The notes beneath the pieces are model-generated. The model made no database searches. It was not told the DNA's origin and saw nothing but the letters and a program-made list of their open reading frames with translations. From positions 365,303 to 414,752 of the forward strand of contig PJRA01000265.1 in the NCBI GenBank assembly GCA_016987375.1: a stretch of DNA of 49,450 nucleotides, written 5' to 3'. The position numbers and the translations under genes were made by a program. This DNA is from Brachionus koreanus. Its lineage: Eukaryota > Rotifera > Eurotatoria > Ploima > Brachionidae. Position 1 is the stretch's first letter. Each line of letters begins with the position of its first letter. Positions 35,167 to 46,780 of this stretch are shown here, piece after piece.

Positions 35167-35715
35167 TTATTTATCTAGTTTATTGTTTAAATATTTGTAA
35201 TATTTATTTAAAGCAAGCTGTTGGCGCTCTTTTTCCAGAATGACATTTGGTCTTAGATTCTTGAGATGCTCAATTGCTTCTGATGGACTCATATTCTTGT
35301 GATGAACGAGGTAGCAAGCTACAATGAGAGCACTGCGATAGCGTCCAGCTTTGCAGTGAACGTATACACATTGATTCATGCTTTTGTGTTTGGAGATGAA
35401 AGACAGACTTTGTTCAATCTGGTCCAAATTGGCTACGCCAGTAAAGTCTTCAATTGAGACTTGTAAAAAGTCGACTCCATGCTTTTGCCACTCACTTTTC
35501 GGTACACTCCACTCGAGCTCGTGATCCTGATTCAGTGTTAGAACTGCCTTGACGTTTTCATTGCGTAAGATGTCCAGATAATTGCGCTTCATTGGCAGAG
35601 CTCCGAGAATGCAGTTCTCATCTATGCGAGTGTACCATTTTCTAAGACCCAGATACTCCAAAGCAACTCCATAGTAAATAGATGGATAGAAAGCCAATTT
35701 GTGTATAAAAGACAT
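35167..35715 (-). CDS. PTPMT1: PTPMT1-type mitochondrial phosphatidylglycerophosphate phosphatase
   Basis: A single-exon, 182-residue dual-specificity-type phosphatase. PTPMT1 dephosphorylates phosphatidylglycerophosphate on the matrix side of the inner mitochondrial membrane, a step of cardiolipin synthesis. The signature loop HCKAGRYRSA is at 120-129, with nucleophile Cys121 and Arg127. The likely general acid is Asp90 in SIEDFTGVANL. The N-terminal hydrophobic/aromatic segment (LAFYPSIYYGVALEYLGL) and the RIDENCILGALP motif (30-41) are typical of the family. Tyr stands between the two Arg of the P-loop, where Thr is common. An acceptor-like TTAACTTTTAG lies roughly 45 nt upstream of the ATG. 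It is the first gene of the PTPMT1, 167-residue gene, GNPNAT1 cluster. Confidence 0.94.
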   Translation of the reverse strand: MSFIHKLAFYPSIYYGVALEYLGLRKWYTRIDENCILGALPMKRNYLDILRNENVKAVLTLNQDHELEWSVPKSEWQKHGVDFLQVSIEDFTGVANLDQIEQSLSFISKHKSMNQCVYVHCKAGRYRSALIVACYLVHHKNMSPSEAIEHLKNLRPNVILEKERQQLALNKYYKYLNNKLDK

Positions 35716-37398
35716 TGGATTGCGTATATGCGTGGTGAGACACTGATTCTCGTGCTACTAAAAGTTAACAATAGAATCTAAATGATATAGAAAAAAAAAC
35801 TACTGTTGGTTTTATGCTCATTTTATTTATTTGTTTGAAAGTTGGCAATTTTTTTTATTCTGCTTTTGTATATAAATCATATAAATAAACTAAATTCATG
35901 AAGAAAATTATAAATTCACTATTGAAATAAAATTTATGTTGAAATTAAGCTAGTTTTTTTTTTTTTACAATGAAAAATACATATCAAAAAAGAAAAATTA
36001 ACTAGTCATTGAATTTGAGAAACTTAAGCTTTTTTTTTTAAAGCGATTTAATAAATTTCAATTTTTGGTTTAAATTTTTTTTTAAATACGGATTTTTGAC
36101 TAAATTTTTGGGGATCAATTATACATCTATCTTTTTTTCTAGTAACAAAAATATCTCAAGAATTCTCTTTTTTAATAAAAAATTTCATCTCAAACTAATT
36201 AAAATAATAATCTTTTAAAAAAATTTTACAATTACATGAACTACATTTCCATTTTGCTTTACTACCTCCTATCTCTTTAATTCTCTTTTCAGGCGTTAGC
36301 AAAATAGTTTTCATATTTTAGAATTTTTTTTTTAATTGGAATAATTATTAGGGCTATCCAAAAGTGTTGACTTTTCGAAAAAAAAGGACAAAAAAAGGTG
36401 AGTTTATATTTTTTCAAAGAAGTTCAAAGAAGTTGCTTTTTTGTTGACATTAGCGGACTCAGGCATACAGATATACATTTTTTTTATGATATATCCATGA
36501 CCATAACCATTCTTTGCAATTATATCACATAGTCTCCATTTTTGTCTTTCAAAATAATTCTATTTTTTTTTGACAATTCCCACTCTTTTTATTTTCAATA
36601 CCAGTTAATTATTTATAAAATTTGTTAATTAAATACAAAAAATATATAATATAAAAATTAAGCAAAAATTGAATTAAAAGAATTCAGTATACAAATTTTG
36701 AATGCAATATTGATCTATAATAGTTAAATATTAGTAAATTCATTTAAATATCAATTTCTAGTTTAAGAATTTTTTTACGGTTTTTTGGAAAAACCTTTAA
36801 AAAAATTCTAAAAAATAATGATCTTTTGGTATACTTTTTTTTTCTAGTAAAATATCATTTTTTTTAATAAAAAATTTTAAGAATTCTTTTATTAATTAAA
36901 ATGTCTTGATTAAAAAATTAGATTAATTTTGCTTAATCTAAAAGAGCAACTATTTGTTTAATCGGCTAGCTTTATTTTAGAATCGATTTGAATCGACTTA
37001 AATAAAATTAAACATACTTTGAATAAAAGATAATTTTAATTATAGTCTTAATATAGTTGTAAAATTTTTTGGGCTTAAATTTTTAGTTTAAATATCGAAA
37101 ATGAATGTGAAAAATTTTTTTTTTTTATTTATTTTCAATTTTTTCAATCATTGATTAATTCAAGTTTAGATTAGTAAGTTTAGTTTAGTTTATTAAATAC
37201 ATATAAATGGCACAGAAAGTGGCTAAAGTTTTGTAATTAAAAAAAAAATTCGTCAATGAGGAATATAAATTTTGAAAATATTTTTTTAACTGCTTTATAT
37301 GTTGACAAACAAAATTTTGCATTTATCAAATAATATCATTATTAAAACTCTTTTTTATATTATGATTGTGTGTAAAATTTATTAAATAATAATTTTTT
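35716..37398. other. AT-rich spacer between TMEM126 and PTPMT1
   Basis: No coding exon or RNA gene was recognised. Long A/T tracts dominate. A segment at about 36350-36480 (GGGCTATCCAAAAGTGTTGAC and following) looks less AT-biased but has no identified partner. The PTPMT1 promoter and the TMEM126 3' end should lie here. Confidence 0.5.
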
Positions 37399-38161
37399 TT
37401 AAATTGACTTAATTTTTTTTATTTCTGATAAACCTATTTTTTGAGGTTCTATGTGTTCATAGTATTCTTTTTGCTGGAGAAAAAACACTGCTGAAGACAA
37501 AATTAATTGAATTGAAAAAGACAGATAAATTCTACTGAAAGTATTTTTGGTTGTATTTTTAAATACTCGTTTGAAGTAGTACCAATATTTAGGCCAATAT
37601 TTTTTTTCCATAAGCCATTTATGATCGGGAAGCGAGTAAGTTTTGTAAATTCCAGCTTGAAAATAGTTAGTATTCCAGGCCAAAAATGCTGGTATGACGC
37701 TGCCAATAGCCAAGTGAAGACCTATTGATTTTATTTCCCTACAGATCAAGCATTCTGTCGGTGAAGAAAAGAATAAAAAATCAGTGTAATAAAAATTGAG
37801 AAAAGCTGCATCTGCTGCCGTCGGAAATACACCGGTTAGTAAAACAGAAGAAAAAAAAGCTCCAACCGAGCCTCCGTATTTTAAATTAAATATTTTGCGA
37901 TACATCGAGTTAATCCATGTATTAGTCAATAAATTTGATGCAGACAGAAAAGGTATTCCATATTGGAGTGCAAATCTAAAATGAAAAGTTTTATTTAAAA
38001 GAAATTTTCAAAAATTCTCAAATCTACACTTGGTTTTTATTCGGCCATTTGGAAATTTTTTCACGTCTCAATTGTACCACTTCGTTCTCAGTAAGAATTA
38101 TGGCATTTGAACTATCTAGGTTTTTAGAGTTGGATTTGGTCAAAACTCCAGAATTCGACAT
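37399..38161 (-). CDS. TMEM126: TMEM126 family mitochondrial inner-membrane protein
   Basis: Two exons on the minus strand, 38161-38028 and 37975-37399, with a 52-nt GT/AG intron; 236 residues. Vertebrate TMEM126A/B are inner-membrane proteins that help assemble respiratory complex I. After a polar N-terminus come hydrophobic segments at about 46-62, 82-105 and 128-145, and one near the C-terminus (YLSFSIQLILSSAVFFL). Family-like features are GVFPTAADAAFLNFYYTDFL, the ECLICREI motif with a C-x-x-C pair (120-123), GSVIPAFLAWNTNYF, and YSLPDHKW. The junction joins NKNQ to VFALQYG in phase. The second exon alone begins without a usable ATG, which supports the two-exon model. The ATG is 217 bp downstream of the stop of the large protease gene on the same strand. 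Whether it is closer to A or B is not decided. Confidence 0.82.
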
Positions 38162-38378
38162 TACAGATTTCAATTATGAATTTATTTTTCGAAGAAATTT
38201 TTTAAGCTTTTTGCATGTACAATATTACGGCTTTGTAAAAGAAGATTTACAATTTTGAAAAAATAAAAATTCTTTTTTTTTTCCTAAATAAAATTTTATT
38301 AAAATTCAAAAAATTTAAAAATTAAAATAAATATAAGTCAGCTAATTTTGAGTGCAACAAAATTAAACTAAAAATAAA

Positions 38379-41300
38379 TTAGAAATTCAAAATTAAAATC
38401 ATAAAAATAAATAAGACCAAGCTTGATTTTTTTTCAATTGATTTGATGTTTTTTTCAGACGAGTTCTAAAAAAAAAGTATTATTAAAAGAAAATTTAAAA
38501 TATTGATGTGAGTTTAATTACAGTCGTTGTAGTTGATGTTGGAGACATAGTCGAATTTGTTAGTAATTCAGTGCTAGTTGAAGAATTTGAAGAATTAGCA
38601 TTCTAAGAAAATAATAATTTTAGACAAGTATTAAAAAAGTGATAATCTAACCAATCGAACACAATTGAATTCGCCACAAGAAAATCTGCTCAAGTCTGCT
38701 ACAGTGAAAAATGATGAATTGCTGAAAGAACTTCCATCATTTGTTAATTGAATTTCTGTAAAAAAATAATCATTTGGAGTTATTACATTGCTAAAATTAG
38801 CATAAAATGTTGAAAATGTAATCTGAAGTGGAGATAAAGATCCAGTAGTAAACAATTCATTGATTTTGGGATACTAAAAAAAAAGTTGAAAACATTTTTA
38901 AAACTTTTTCTTTTTCATTTTTACATGAATTGTGTATTTTAATGTTGAATTATCATTTGATAAAATGAATTTGATTGCATTAAAAGTTAAATCTTCAAAA
39001 GGACCCTGTGATAAATCAAATGTTGTGTTTGAAATTAAATTAGTTAATTCAGGCTTGTCAAACAAATAAAGAGAGCAGTCTGATCCTTCATAATTAGCAT
39101 CACATTGACATACACCAAGATCTGAACAAATGCCATGTCCACTGCAATTGCTTGAACACATTTCCTTCAGATCAATTGAGACAGACAATGTGCCATTTTC
39201 AGAAACCTGCATATTGTTTGCATCATTAGTTGCCAATTCAACAACAATTGTGTTAACATCGTTTTTATATCCAGCAGTGTAGTCAGTTTCCTAAATATAA
39301 TCAAATTTAATTTTGGAAAAATTATTTTAAAAACACTAAATATTTACAGGATCTAGAAAAATATCTAATTGACAGTTTTCTATTAGATTTTCTAAGTCTA
39401 TTTGGTCTGTTAAGTTGGATTGAACATTTGAACCTAGCTGATTGCATGATGCGTTTCTGATCTCTATTTCATTATTTGTGTTTCGTTCCTAATAATTAGT
39501 TTTGTTGTAAAAATAAAAGCAATTTAAAGAAAAAAAAACTTTATTAATTCTTGGCCCGAGATGTTGCTCAATAATTTGTGGTTTGATTTTTTGTAAAATT
39601 GATTGACCAGATAAAGAAGAAACGTCAAAGCGTTTAAAACTAAAATTAAATGTATATCTTATAGTTAGAATTAAACTGAAAAAAAAAGTCAACTTTATTT
39701 TTCTAGCTGAATTTTGACCGAAAAATTCTTCGTTTCTTCCATTGAAACATTTTGGTTGTTGGCTTGACAAAGAACAATATCTGTGGGAAACTTTTATTTG
39801 TGTTTCATTAAATGCATAAAAACTGTTTTCAAGACTAACGATTCCATTTTGATTTATTCTGAAATAAAAATTGTTCTTAACTTGCAGTTTTAAATTGTAT
39901 CAAATTATGTCTAAAATAACCTGTAACTATCATAGATTTGACTCAAATCTGACGAAGCTTCTCCTGATTTTAACCTAGTCAGATCATTTGACCTTTGGCC
40001 ATCCCAGTCAAAAAATAATCCATCTATTTTTCCTTTATCACCTTTGGCAGGCAAAATTTCAAATCTATTAAAGTACAATCTGTAAAACCAAACATAGCCA
40101 TAAACTCTGAGCACAAGGCCATATCCAGTAATTATTTCAAGACCATATCCACTCTTTTTAATTATCAAAGAATCCAAATCATTCATTATATTGTTTGAAT
40201 AATCAAAAATAATTAGTTGATCAATTATATTTTTTTTCAAATTTGAATAATAAATCATGTTAACAGATATGTCAATTTTAATTATTTCATAGAAATATTG
40301 GAGAAAGATTTTGTTTAGACAAAATGGTGGAGTCCATCCGTTAATATTCAGATTAAATGGCGAACATCGAACACTAATTAAATGAATCTAAATAAAATTT
40401 GTAAAAATTTCAGTTAAACTTTTGGTTATTTCTATCAGATTACTCTTGTTTGTGTTTCAATGTTCTCATACATTTGATATTCACCTGGTTGATGAAATTC
40501 AAACCGTCTAAATTGAAAGAATAAATTAAGAATGCCAAAATTATATATAAAAAACCTTCGATCAAATGTCACACAATGTGGATCATTATAACATGCAGCA
40601 TAATTATAAAGTGGACGACTGTATGGTTTAAAAATAATCTTTTCAAACAAAAATCAGTGAAAAATTAAATAAAATTTTAAAAATTCAAAATTTGTAAATT
40701 TCTAATTATTATCAAAATGAAAATAAAGAAAAAATTACCTTTATGGAAGGAAGCTTAAAATTTTGAAATAATGGACGCAAGGAAGAGGATTCAGTTGTTA
40801 TTTCTAAATCATAAATTTCCTCTCGAAAATTACGGTTTTTTGTTTCTAGACTGACTGAAATATCCCAGAACACTTCTCCATCATTTATATTCCAATTTTT
40901 TGTTGGTCTCATAGTTCTCAAACCAGAATTACATAGCACACTGCCATTGGCAACAGAGTAACATTCTTTGACAATAATTCTCTCTTTATTTAGATATAAA
41001 CTTTTGTAATTTAGATTAAATTGCAAGGAGCAGTCATCTAATGAAGTATTAAAGCAAGTAATTGGTATTGTAGATTTACATAAAATTCTTTCGGTTTTCG
41101 ATTGTTCTTCATTAAAATAAATTGAATATTGATTGTCAATTAGTTTGGAAATTTCAAGATTCTAGAATTAAAACACTTAATTATTTTTAAATTTTAGAAA
41201 AAAAGATGTACTTGATTCTCTTCAATAGAGCATTTTAAAATTAAAGGAAGATTATTACTTTGAAAAATTTTGCCAATTTGATAAAATGAATATACACAAT

Positions 41301-44300
41301 ATATCTAAAATAAAAGAATAAAAAATTAGATATAAAATTAGAAAAACTACTGAATCTTGAATATAATTTGACCAAACACTTTCATTCAGAATGGAATGAA
41401 ACATTTTGTCAGAATCCGAGTAACTTGGGTTGGTTATCATAATCAAATTAGAAAATGAATCAAACCATTTAACTTTTGGATTCAACGAGACACAACCAAA
41501 TTCACAATTAATACTGCATTTTAAAAAAAGGTTATCTTGAATGGCAATATTGTCTAATTGATTAGACGAAAAAACTAAAGTTGCATTATAAATAGAATTG
41601 TTATTAATTATTGAGGATAAAGTAGAGTTCATTCCTGTTGTTGACAAAAGTGATGTTTGAATATCTGTTTCAGAATTACTTTGACTCTGAGTTACAATTG
41701 TTGTTGATTCAGTTTTTATGGTTGAATCTAAATCAGTGCTTTGAACCGTTATTCTTTCAGTTAAGCCCGGTAAAGATGGTTCTGATGAGGAAATGTTCAT
41801 TCCTGTTGTTGACAAAAGTGATGTTTGAATATCTGTTTCAGAATTACTTTGACTCTGAGTTACAATTGTTGTTGATTCAGTTTTTATGGTTGAATCTAAA
41901 TCAGTGCTTTGAACCGTTATTCTTTCAGTTAAGCCTGGTAAAGATGATTCTGATGTGGAAATGTTCATTCCTGTTGTTGACAAAAGTGATGTTTGAATAT
42001 CTGAAGTTGATCCTATAATTGTACTATTTTTACAATAATTACATGTATTTTGACATAGATAATTTATTCTGTATGTTATGTTATTTATAATTAGAGAATT
42101 TGTTTCACAAAAATCTTTGTGATTTGTACAAAATAAATAATTATCCTTGCAATTTTCAATTTCAATGCTATCGATCTCTATTTCTTTAAGATTTTTAAAT
42201 TTTTTTCTTTGTTTTTCTAAATTTTTTTTACCTTTGCAACTTAAACAGCATTTTTTATTGTAATTTGAATGTCTACAGAAAGATCTTTTGGTGAATCCTT
42301 TTTCTTCAATCATTTTTATATACTCATTACAGGGGATATTTAGATTTTGAAATGATATCCAACTAAGTGTTGAGTTTAGTAAATGATCATCTCCAAAAGG
42401 GCATTCAGATTCCTCAATATCGTTTGTCTTGGTACAAACTCCTTTAATGCATTTCTATTTTTCTTTTAAAATTGAATTTTTGCTTATTTTTAATATTACC
42501 GATCCCGAAGAACATGTTGAACCTTCAACTGGTGGACCTTGACTATTACAAAATGTTGAATTTAAGTCAGCTTTACAAAAAAGCTGATTACAAAGTCTGT
42601 CTTGTGTGAACTAAAGATTTTAAATTTATTAAATTTTTTGATTTAATTTTACAAAAATTCACTTGACAAAAGTATGAAAATGAACCATATATTTGTTTAC
42701 ATTGTTCGTCTAAATCCCATATTTGACCAGTCTGTGATGGATCTGCATCGTCTACATAATCAGGCAAATTATTGTTAATATTTGCTAGACATGAGGCCTC
42801 AGTTGAAATCATACTGAAATTTACAAAAAAATTTTTATCAACAATGTTATAAATAAATGCTATTCGTTACTTATTGTTTTCAAGAACATAATTTTTGAAA
42901 TAATTGATTGAACAAGATGAGAACTTTTGAATATTTGTAATATTTGCAAATGAAAGTATAGCACTCATTATAAAACTATCACTTGCGAAACAATTATTTC
43001 CTTCTCCATCATGTAAAGCTCCTAAATTATGTCCAATTTCATGTGCAATTACATAAATACTTTTGAATCCTCCGTTGTCCTCTGAAATTGATGTTTTATA
43101 AAAATTACTACAAGCAGCTCCAACCCAGGCATAGCCAATTGTCCCTTTTCTCGATTCATTTGGTAATGCGGTGTTACTTGACCAAAGATCTTTGCTTTTT
43201 TGCTTGTTTAGTTTATTTTTATTTTTTTTTAAATTTTATTACTTAAAAACCCCGATTGCATGATCATAATCAAATGATAGAGTTATGTTATTAAGAAAAT
43301 TTCCAAACTCATTTAGTGTTTCATCTGCAAGAATTACTTCTCTTCCATTATATTCTGCTACATTTGAATCACCAACTTTATCAGCCCTAGTCCAAGTGGC
43401 TTCTGCTGGATCCTTAAAAATTAAAAAGTTGCTCATTACATCAAAAATATTTTCAAATATTGTTTTAAATACTGTCAAAATCAAAATATGAACAAGCTTA
43501 ATATTTATTCTTAAATCAGGATCTTCGGCAAAAGAGTTTTGATATTTATCATTTACGCCATTCATTGTGTGAGCATAATATTGACGAATGTGGTCTAGAA
43601 CTGTTTCTTGATCAGTAGTTTGCAAGTATACTTTATGGTCTTCATAAATGCTTGCATCTACCACAACAAGTGTTTCAACATCTGCAGTTACTGGTTCTCC
43701 ATTAGCTGCCTTTGAATACTTATTTGATTTAAACCTTTAAAGTTTTATAAATATTGTTTTAAAACATTCTTTATTCTAAAAAAAATATTACTTTCTCTTA
43801 AATTGATATTCTTCTTGGTAAAAAAAAATTAAGAAAAATTAATTTTTTTTCAGTTTTTGAGTAAAATTATTAAAAATTACCATTATTCACAAATTTATAA
43901 TCTTTAACTTTTTCAAAATTTACACTTGAATCATCATTTAAATTGTTTTTTTGAAGAAAGTGTTCATAGCTTAGAGCACCAAGGCGACCATTAGTTTTTG
44001 CTTTGTGAACAATGTCATAATGGTCGTTTTGGTTCTTTTTATCAAAAATTCTTGCAAATATTCGATGATTGTTTTCAATTTTATTTTTGTTCTCAATCAA
44101 TGTGGCAAAGCCTCGTCCATTTTTTTCTCTATAAATCTGATGTCTCTCAAAATTAGACAATTCAACTTTTTTTACTTTACCATTTTCAATAATAGAAATT
44201 GGAGGTAAAGAATAATCATCAACAACTTCAAAACGCCCATCTAATTCATAGCCTTGTTCATTGACTAAAATTGAAAAACTCTTTGGAAAACCATCTCCAT

Positions 44301-44409
44301 CTTCATGTACATTTAAATCAAGGTTTCTAATAGGAACTAAATTCTTTTCAAATGAAAAGCATCCTATTCTGCATGTGAAGAGCAGCAAAATAAAAAGCAA
44401 AATTTGCAT
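38379..44409 (-). CDS. Secreted/anchored M12B (ADAMTS/MIG-17-like) metalloprotease fused to a VWDE-like VWD-EGF region, 20 exons
   Basis: Exons inferred (minus): 44409-43881, 43813-43792, 43734-43473, 43412-43243, 43194-42871, 42813-42663, 42610-42500, 42454-41351, 41304-41212, 41161-40739, 40638-40556, 40507-40444, 40387-39921, 39858-39694, 39639-39540, 39488-39348, 39290-38925, 38873-38652, 38602-38522, 38465-38379. All 19 GT/AG introns are 45-100 nt; phase holds to the TAA; 1654 residues. Order: signal peptide (MQILLFILLLFTC), propeptide, reprolysin catalytic domain with HEIGHNLGALHD (379-390) and Met-turn IMSAIL, ADAMTS-type disintegrin-like cysteines (DEQCKQIYG, GPPVEGSTC, KCIKGVC), PLAC-like Cys cluster (565-596), ShKT-like six-Cys module (625-664), Ser/Thr 56-residue repeats, Cys-containing beta-type region, VWD-like domain (DPHCVTFDRR then HQPGEYQMYEN, from 1082), EGF (1448-1475), and Thr/Ser stalk. 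The C-terminal hydrophobic end SSLVLFIFMILILNF has no cytoplasmic tail, suggesting a GPI signal. No thrombospondin repeats seen. Two adjacent genes are possible, but no stop or start separates the halves. Confidence 0.82.
41631..42002 (-). repeat. 168-bp in-frame tandem repeat inside the metalloprotease gene
   Basis: Units start at plus-strand 41631, 41799 and 41967. Two are complete and nearly identical at the nucleotide level; the third is partial (36 bp). Each encodes 56 residues beginning DIQTSLLSTTGMN and rich in Ser, Thr and Gln, with no Cys. This looks like a mucin-type, probably O-glycosylated spacer between the ShKT-like and VWDE-like parts. Confidence 0.95.
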
Positions 44410-46450
44410 TTTAATTTTTTAAAGCTTAATATTTTAAAATTTTTCTTTATATTTATACATTATTTTTATTCAACTTTTTTAATTACTTTAGTTAAAGAAT
44501 CAAATACAAAAATATCTAATTTCGTACATTTATTATTTAAAATTTTCCATGCCTGAATAGATTCTGTTTTCAAATAAATACAATTAAAAGTTATTTTTTA
44601 TGTCTCATGATTACCCATGAAAATATTTCTTTTTGTTAGATCTCAAACAAACAAATAAAAAGTTAAGAAAAATTCTCTTTGGTTTTATTTTTTAAAAACA
44701 AAGCTTTTCAATAAAAAACCTTTAATTAATTTTAATAATTACTATATTAGCATTTTGATTCTTTAAAAAAGCAAACAAATTATTGAGATTACATATTTAA
44801 AGGGAAATTTTGCTATTCTGCTGCTACAAACACATGAAAAAAATACTTGTAAAAACAACTCTGTCTATTTCATTTGAAAATTAATTTTTAAGCTTTTGTT
44901 TTCAATTTTTTAATTTTTATGAGTTTTAATAATATTTTAAAATGCTTTATAATAGTTGAAAACTGTAAATAGTGACAGTGTGTCTGCACCCTATTTTTTA
45001 AAATTAATCAACAGGAAACGAATTAAAAAAGCTTTTGGTCCAATTCCAAATCAAAAAGACAAATAATCAACAATTAATTCAAGATTTAGCATCTTATCAA
45101 GCTCAACTCAAAATTTAACAACACCAATATAAAATAATCGAATCTATATAAAATCAATTTGCTTTAAGCTGGTTTTTATTTTATTGTTTGCTTATTCCAT
45201 TCATTGAGCCAAAAAGAAGGAACATATTTCATTTTGTGCTGCTCAGGACTCACCTCAGTTTTTTTAAGATAATGTTAAAAAACTAGAAAATTTGCGTGAA
45301 TCCCAATCGCTTGAATTAAAGTCTGTAATTTTAATCTAGCATACTAGCTGATCAAAATCTATTTAAATTAATTTTGTTTATTATTTAGGTACGATAAATT
45401 TTACTCATTTTTCTTCGAAGTAATTAACGTTTAAAAAAAAAAAAATTCATGATAGTCATTAAAATTTTTTTTATTTAATTAAAAATTTTTAACTCAATTG
45501 AATTCTAATGAAAGAGAAAAATTTTTGTTTAATTAATGAGCTTTTTTTATTGACAATTTTATTCATTTATTTAACTCTGGCGATGTACTTTAAATTTTAA
45601 AAATTGAAATTAAATATCACATCTCATCTCATATTGTTTATCAATAGTTGTTTAATAATTTTAAAGCCGCATAGACAAAATAATAATTCTAGAAAATAAA
45701 GAGTAATGAATTAAATAAAATATTGAAAATGTAATTAATAAAATTAAGTAAAAAAATCTAGCTTTAAAATTTAATTACTCAAATTTTTATAAAGTTTATT
45801 AATATTAATTTTATGACCTTACAATAGATTTTTTTACACTAACAATAAATAATTGTACATGTATTATTTTTGATTAATTTCTCTTTTAATTTTGCTAGTT
45901 TTACTAACAAGACATTTAGTATTTTAATTTGGAATCATGATTATGATTTATTGGTATAACAAATTTTAATTTAAATGAAATATTTAGAAATTAATTTCTA
46001 CTTTGATAATTATGCTTCATTTCATTCGATTAAAAGTTGTCTGAAACTATGTGTAAAAGTGAAATTTTGTGGACGAATGAACACAATGAAGTTGCAATTT
46101 TAAGATTTTTTCTTAGAAATAATAAAGTTTAACTCTAGATAGTCCTTTTGGTCAATTTAATAATAAAAAAAGCATTTGACAGTGTTCGCAGAGGAATCAT
46201 CTGGGTTGTCAAGATATTTAGACGTACATCAGAAGATCGTTAAGAAGATGATTAATTAACTTGTGTATTTAGTTTGTAAAAATATAGTAGTTGTACACTA
46301 GATAAAAGAGAAATGCAAGTACCAGCATACTTGATAGAGAAATATTTGAAAGAGGTGAAAGACACAACAGTTACACTTTGAAAAATATCAAAATTTTATT
46401 TATTTTTTGCGTGCAACTAGACAAAACTTCATCATCAACATCGTTTATTA
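44410..46450 (+). mobile_element. Decayed RTE-like LINE, copy A
   Basis: From about 44530, landmarks shared with copy B occur in the same order: a GCCTGA-TAGATTCT block, a TTATTTTTTATGT block, GTTAGATCTCAAACAA, a CAACAGGAA block, a TATGCTTCAT block and GTGCAACTAGAC. At 46166-46240 the plus strand encodes KKAFDSVRRGIIW, the KAFDSV-x-R motif of RTE/CR1-type reverse transcriptases, followed by RTSEDR and a stop. Stops and indels elsewhere show it is dead. The first ~120 bp (44410-44530) are the 5' flank of the metalloprotease gene. Confidence 0.6.
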
Positions 46451-46780
46451 TGACTCTAAAACATTTGTTTAATTAGTAAAATAAAAAATAAAATAAAAAT
46501 GTCCCTGAATTAGTTCTCATAAAAATATCAAAATAGAAAATCTAAATAAATTTTTGAATTAAAATAGGAACAAAAAAGCAAATTTAGACAAAATTTTAAA
46601 ATTTTTTAAGCTTCAACAGACTCATGCCAGAAGAGACTCACTAACACTTCATTAACTAAATTCATTATTAAAAATAGTCATTTTGATTAAAGAAAAATTA
46701 AAAATTGAAAATTATTTTTTTGATTTAATTTATCATAAAAGCAAGGAGTAAGGACTTCGTCTCCCCTCAACTTAGAAAAT
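46451..46780. other. Spacer between the two LINE copies
   Basis: AT-rich sequence with no coding signal. It joins the 3' end of copy A to the start of copy B and may contain the A-rich tail of the first copy. Confidence 0.4.

Noticed and set aside
36350..36480. GGGCTATCCAAAAGTGTTGAC segment resembling a transposon end
   Set aside because: No complementary partner end or target duplication was found nearby.
38049..38258. Plus-strand frame over TMEM126 exon 1
   Set aside because: Antisense of a better-supported exon with family-consistent splicing; no motif of its own.
41638..42018. Plus-strand 126-codon frame with internal repeats
   Set aside because: Antisense shadow of the 168-bp Ser/Thr-rich coding repeats; its repetition simply mirrors them.
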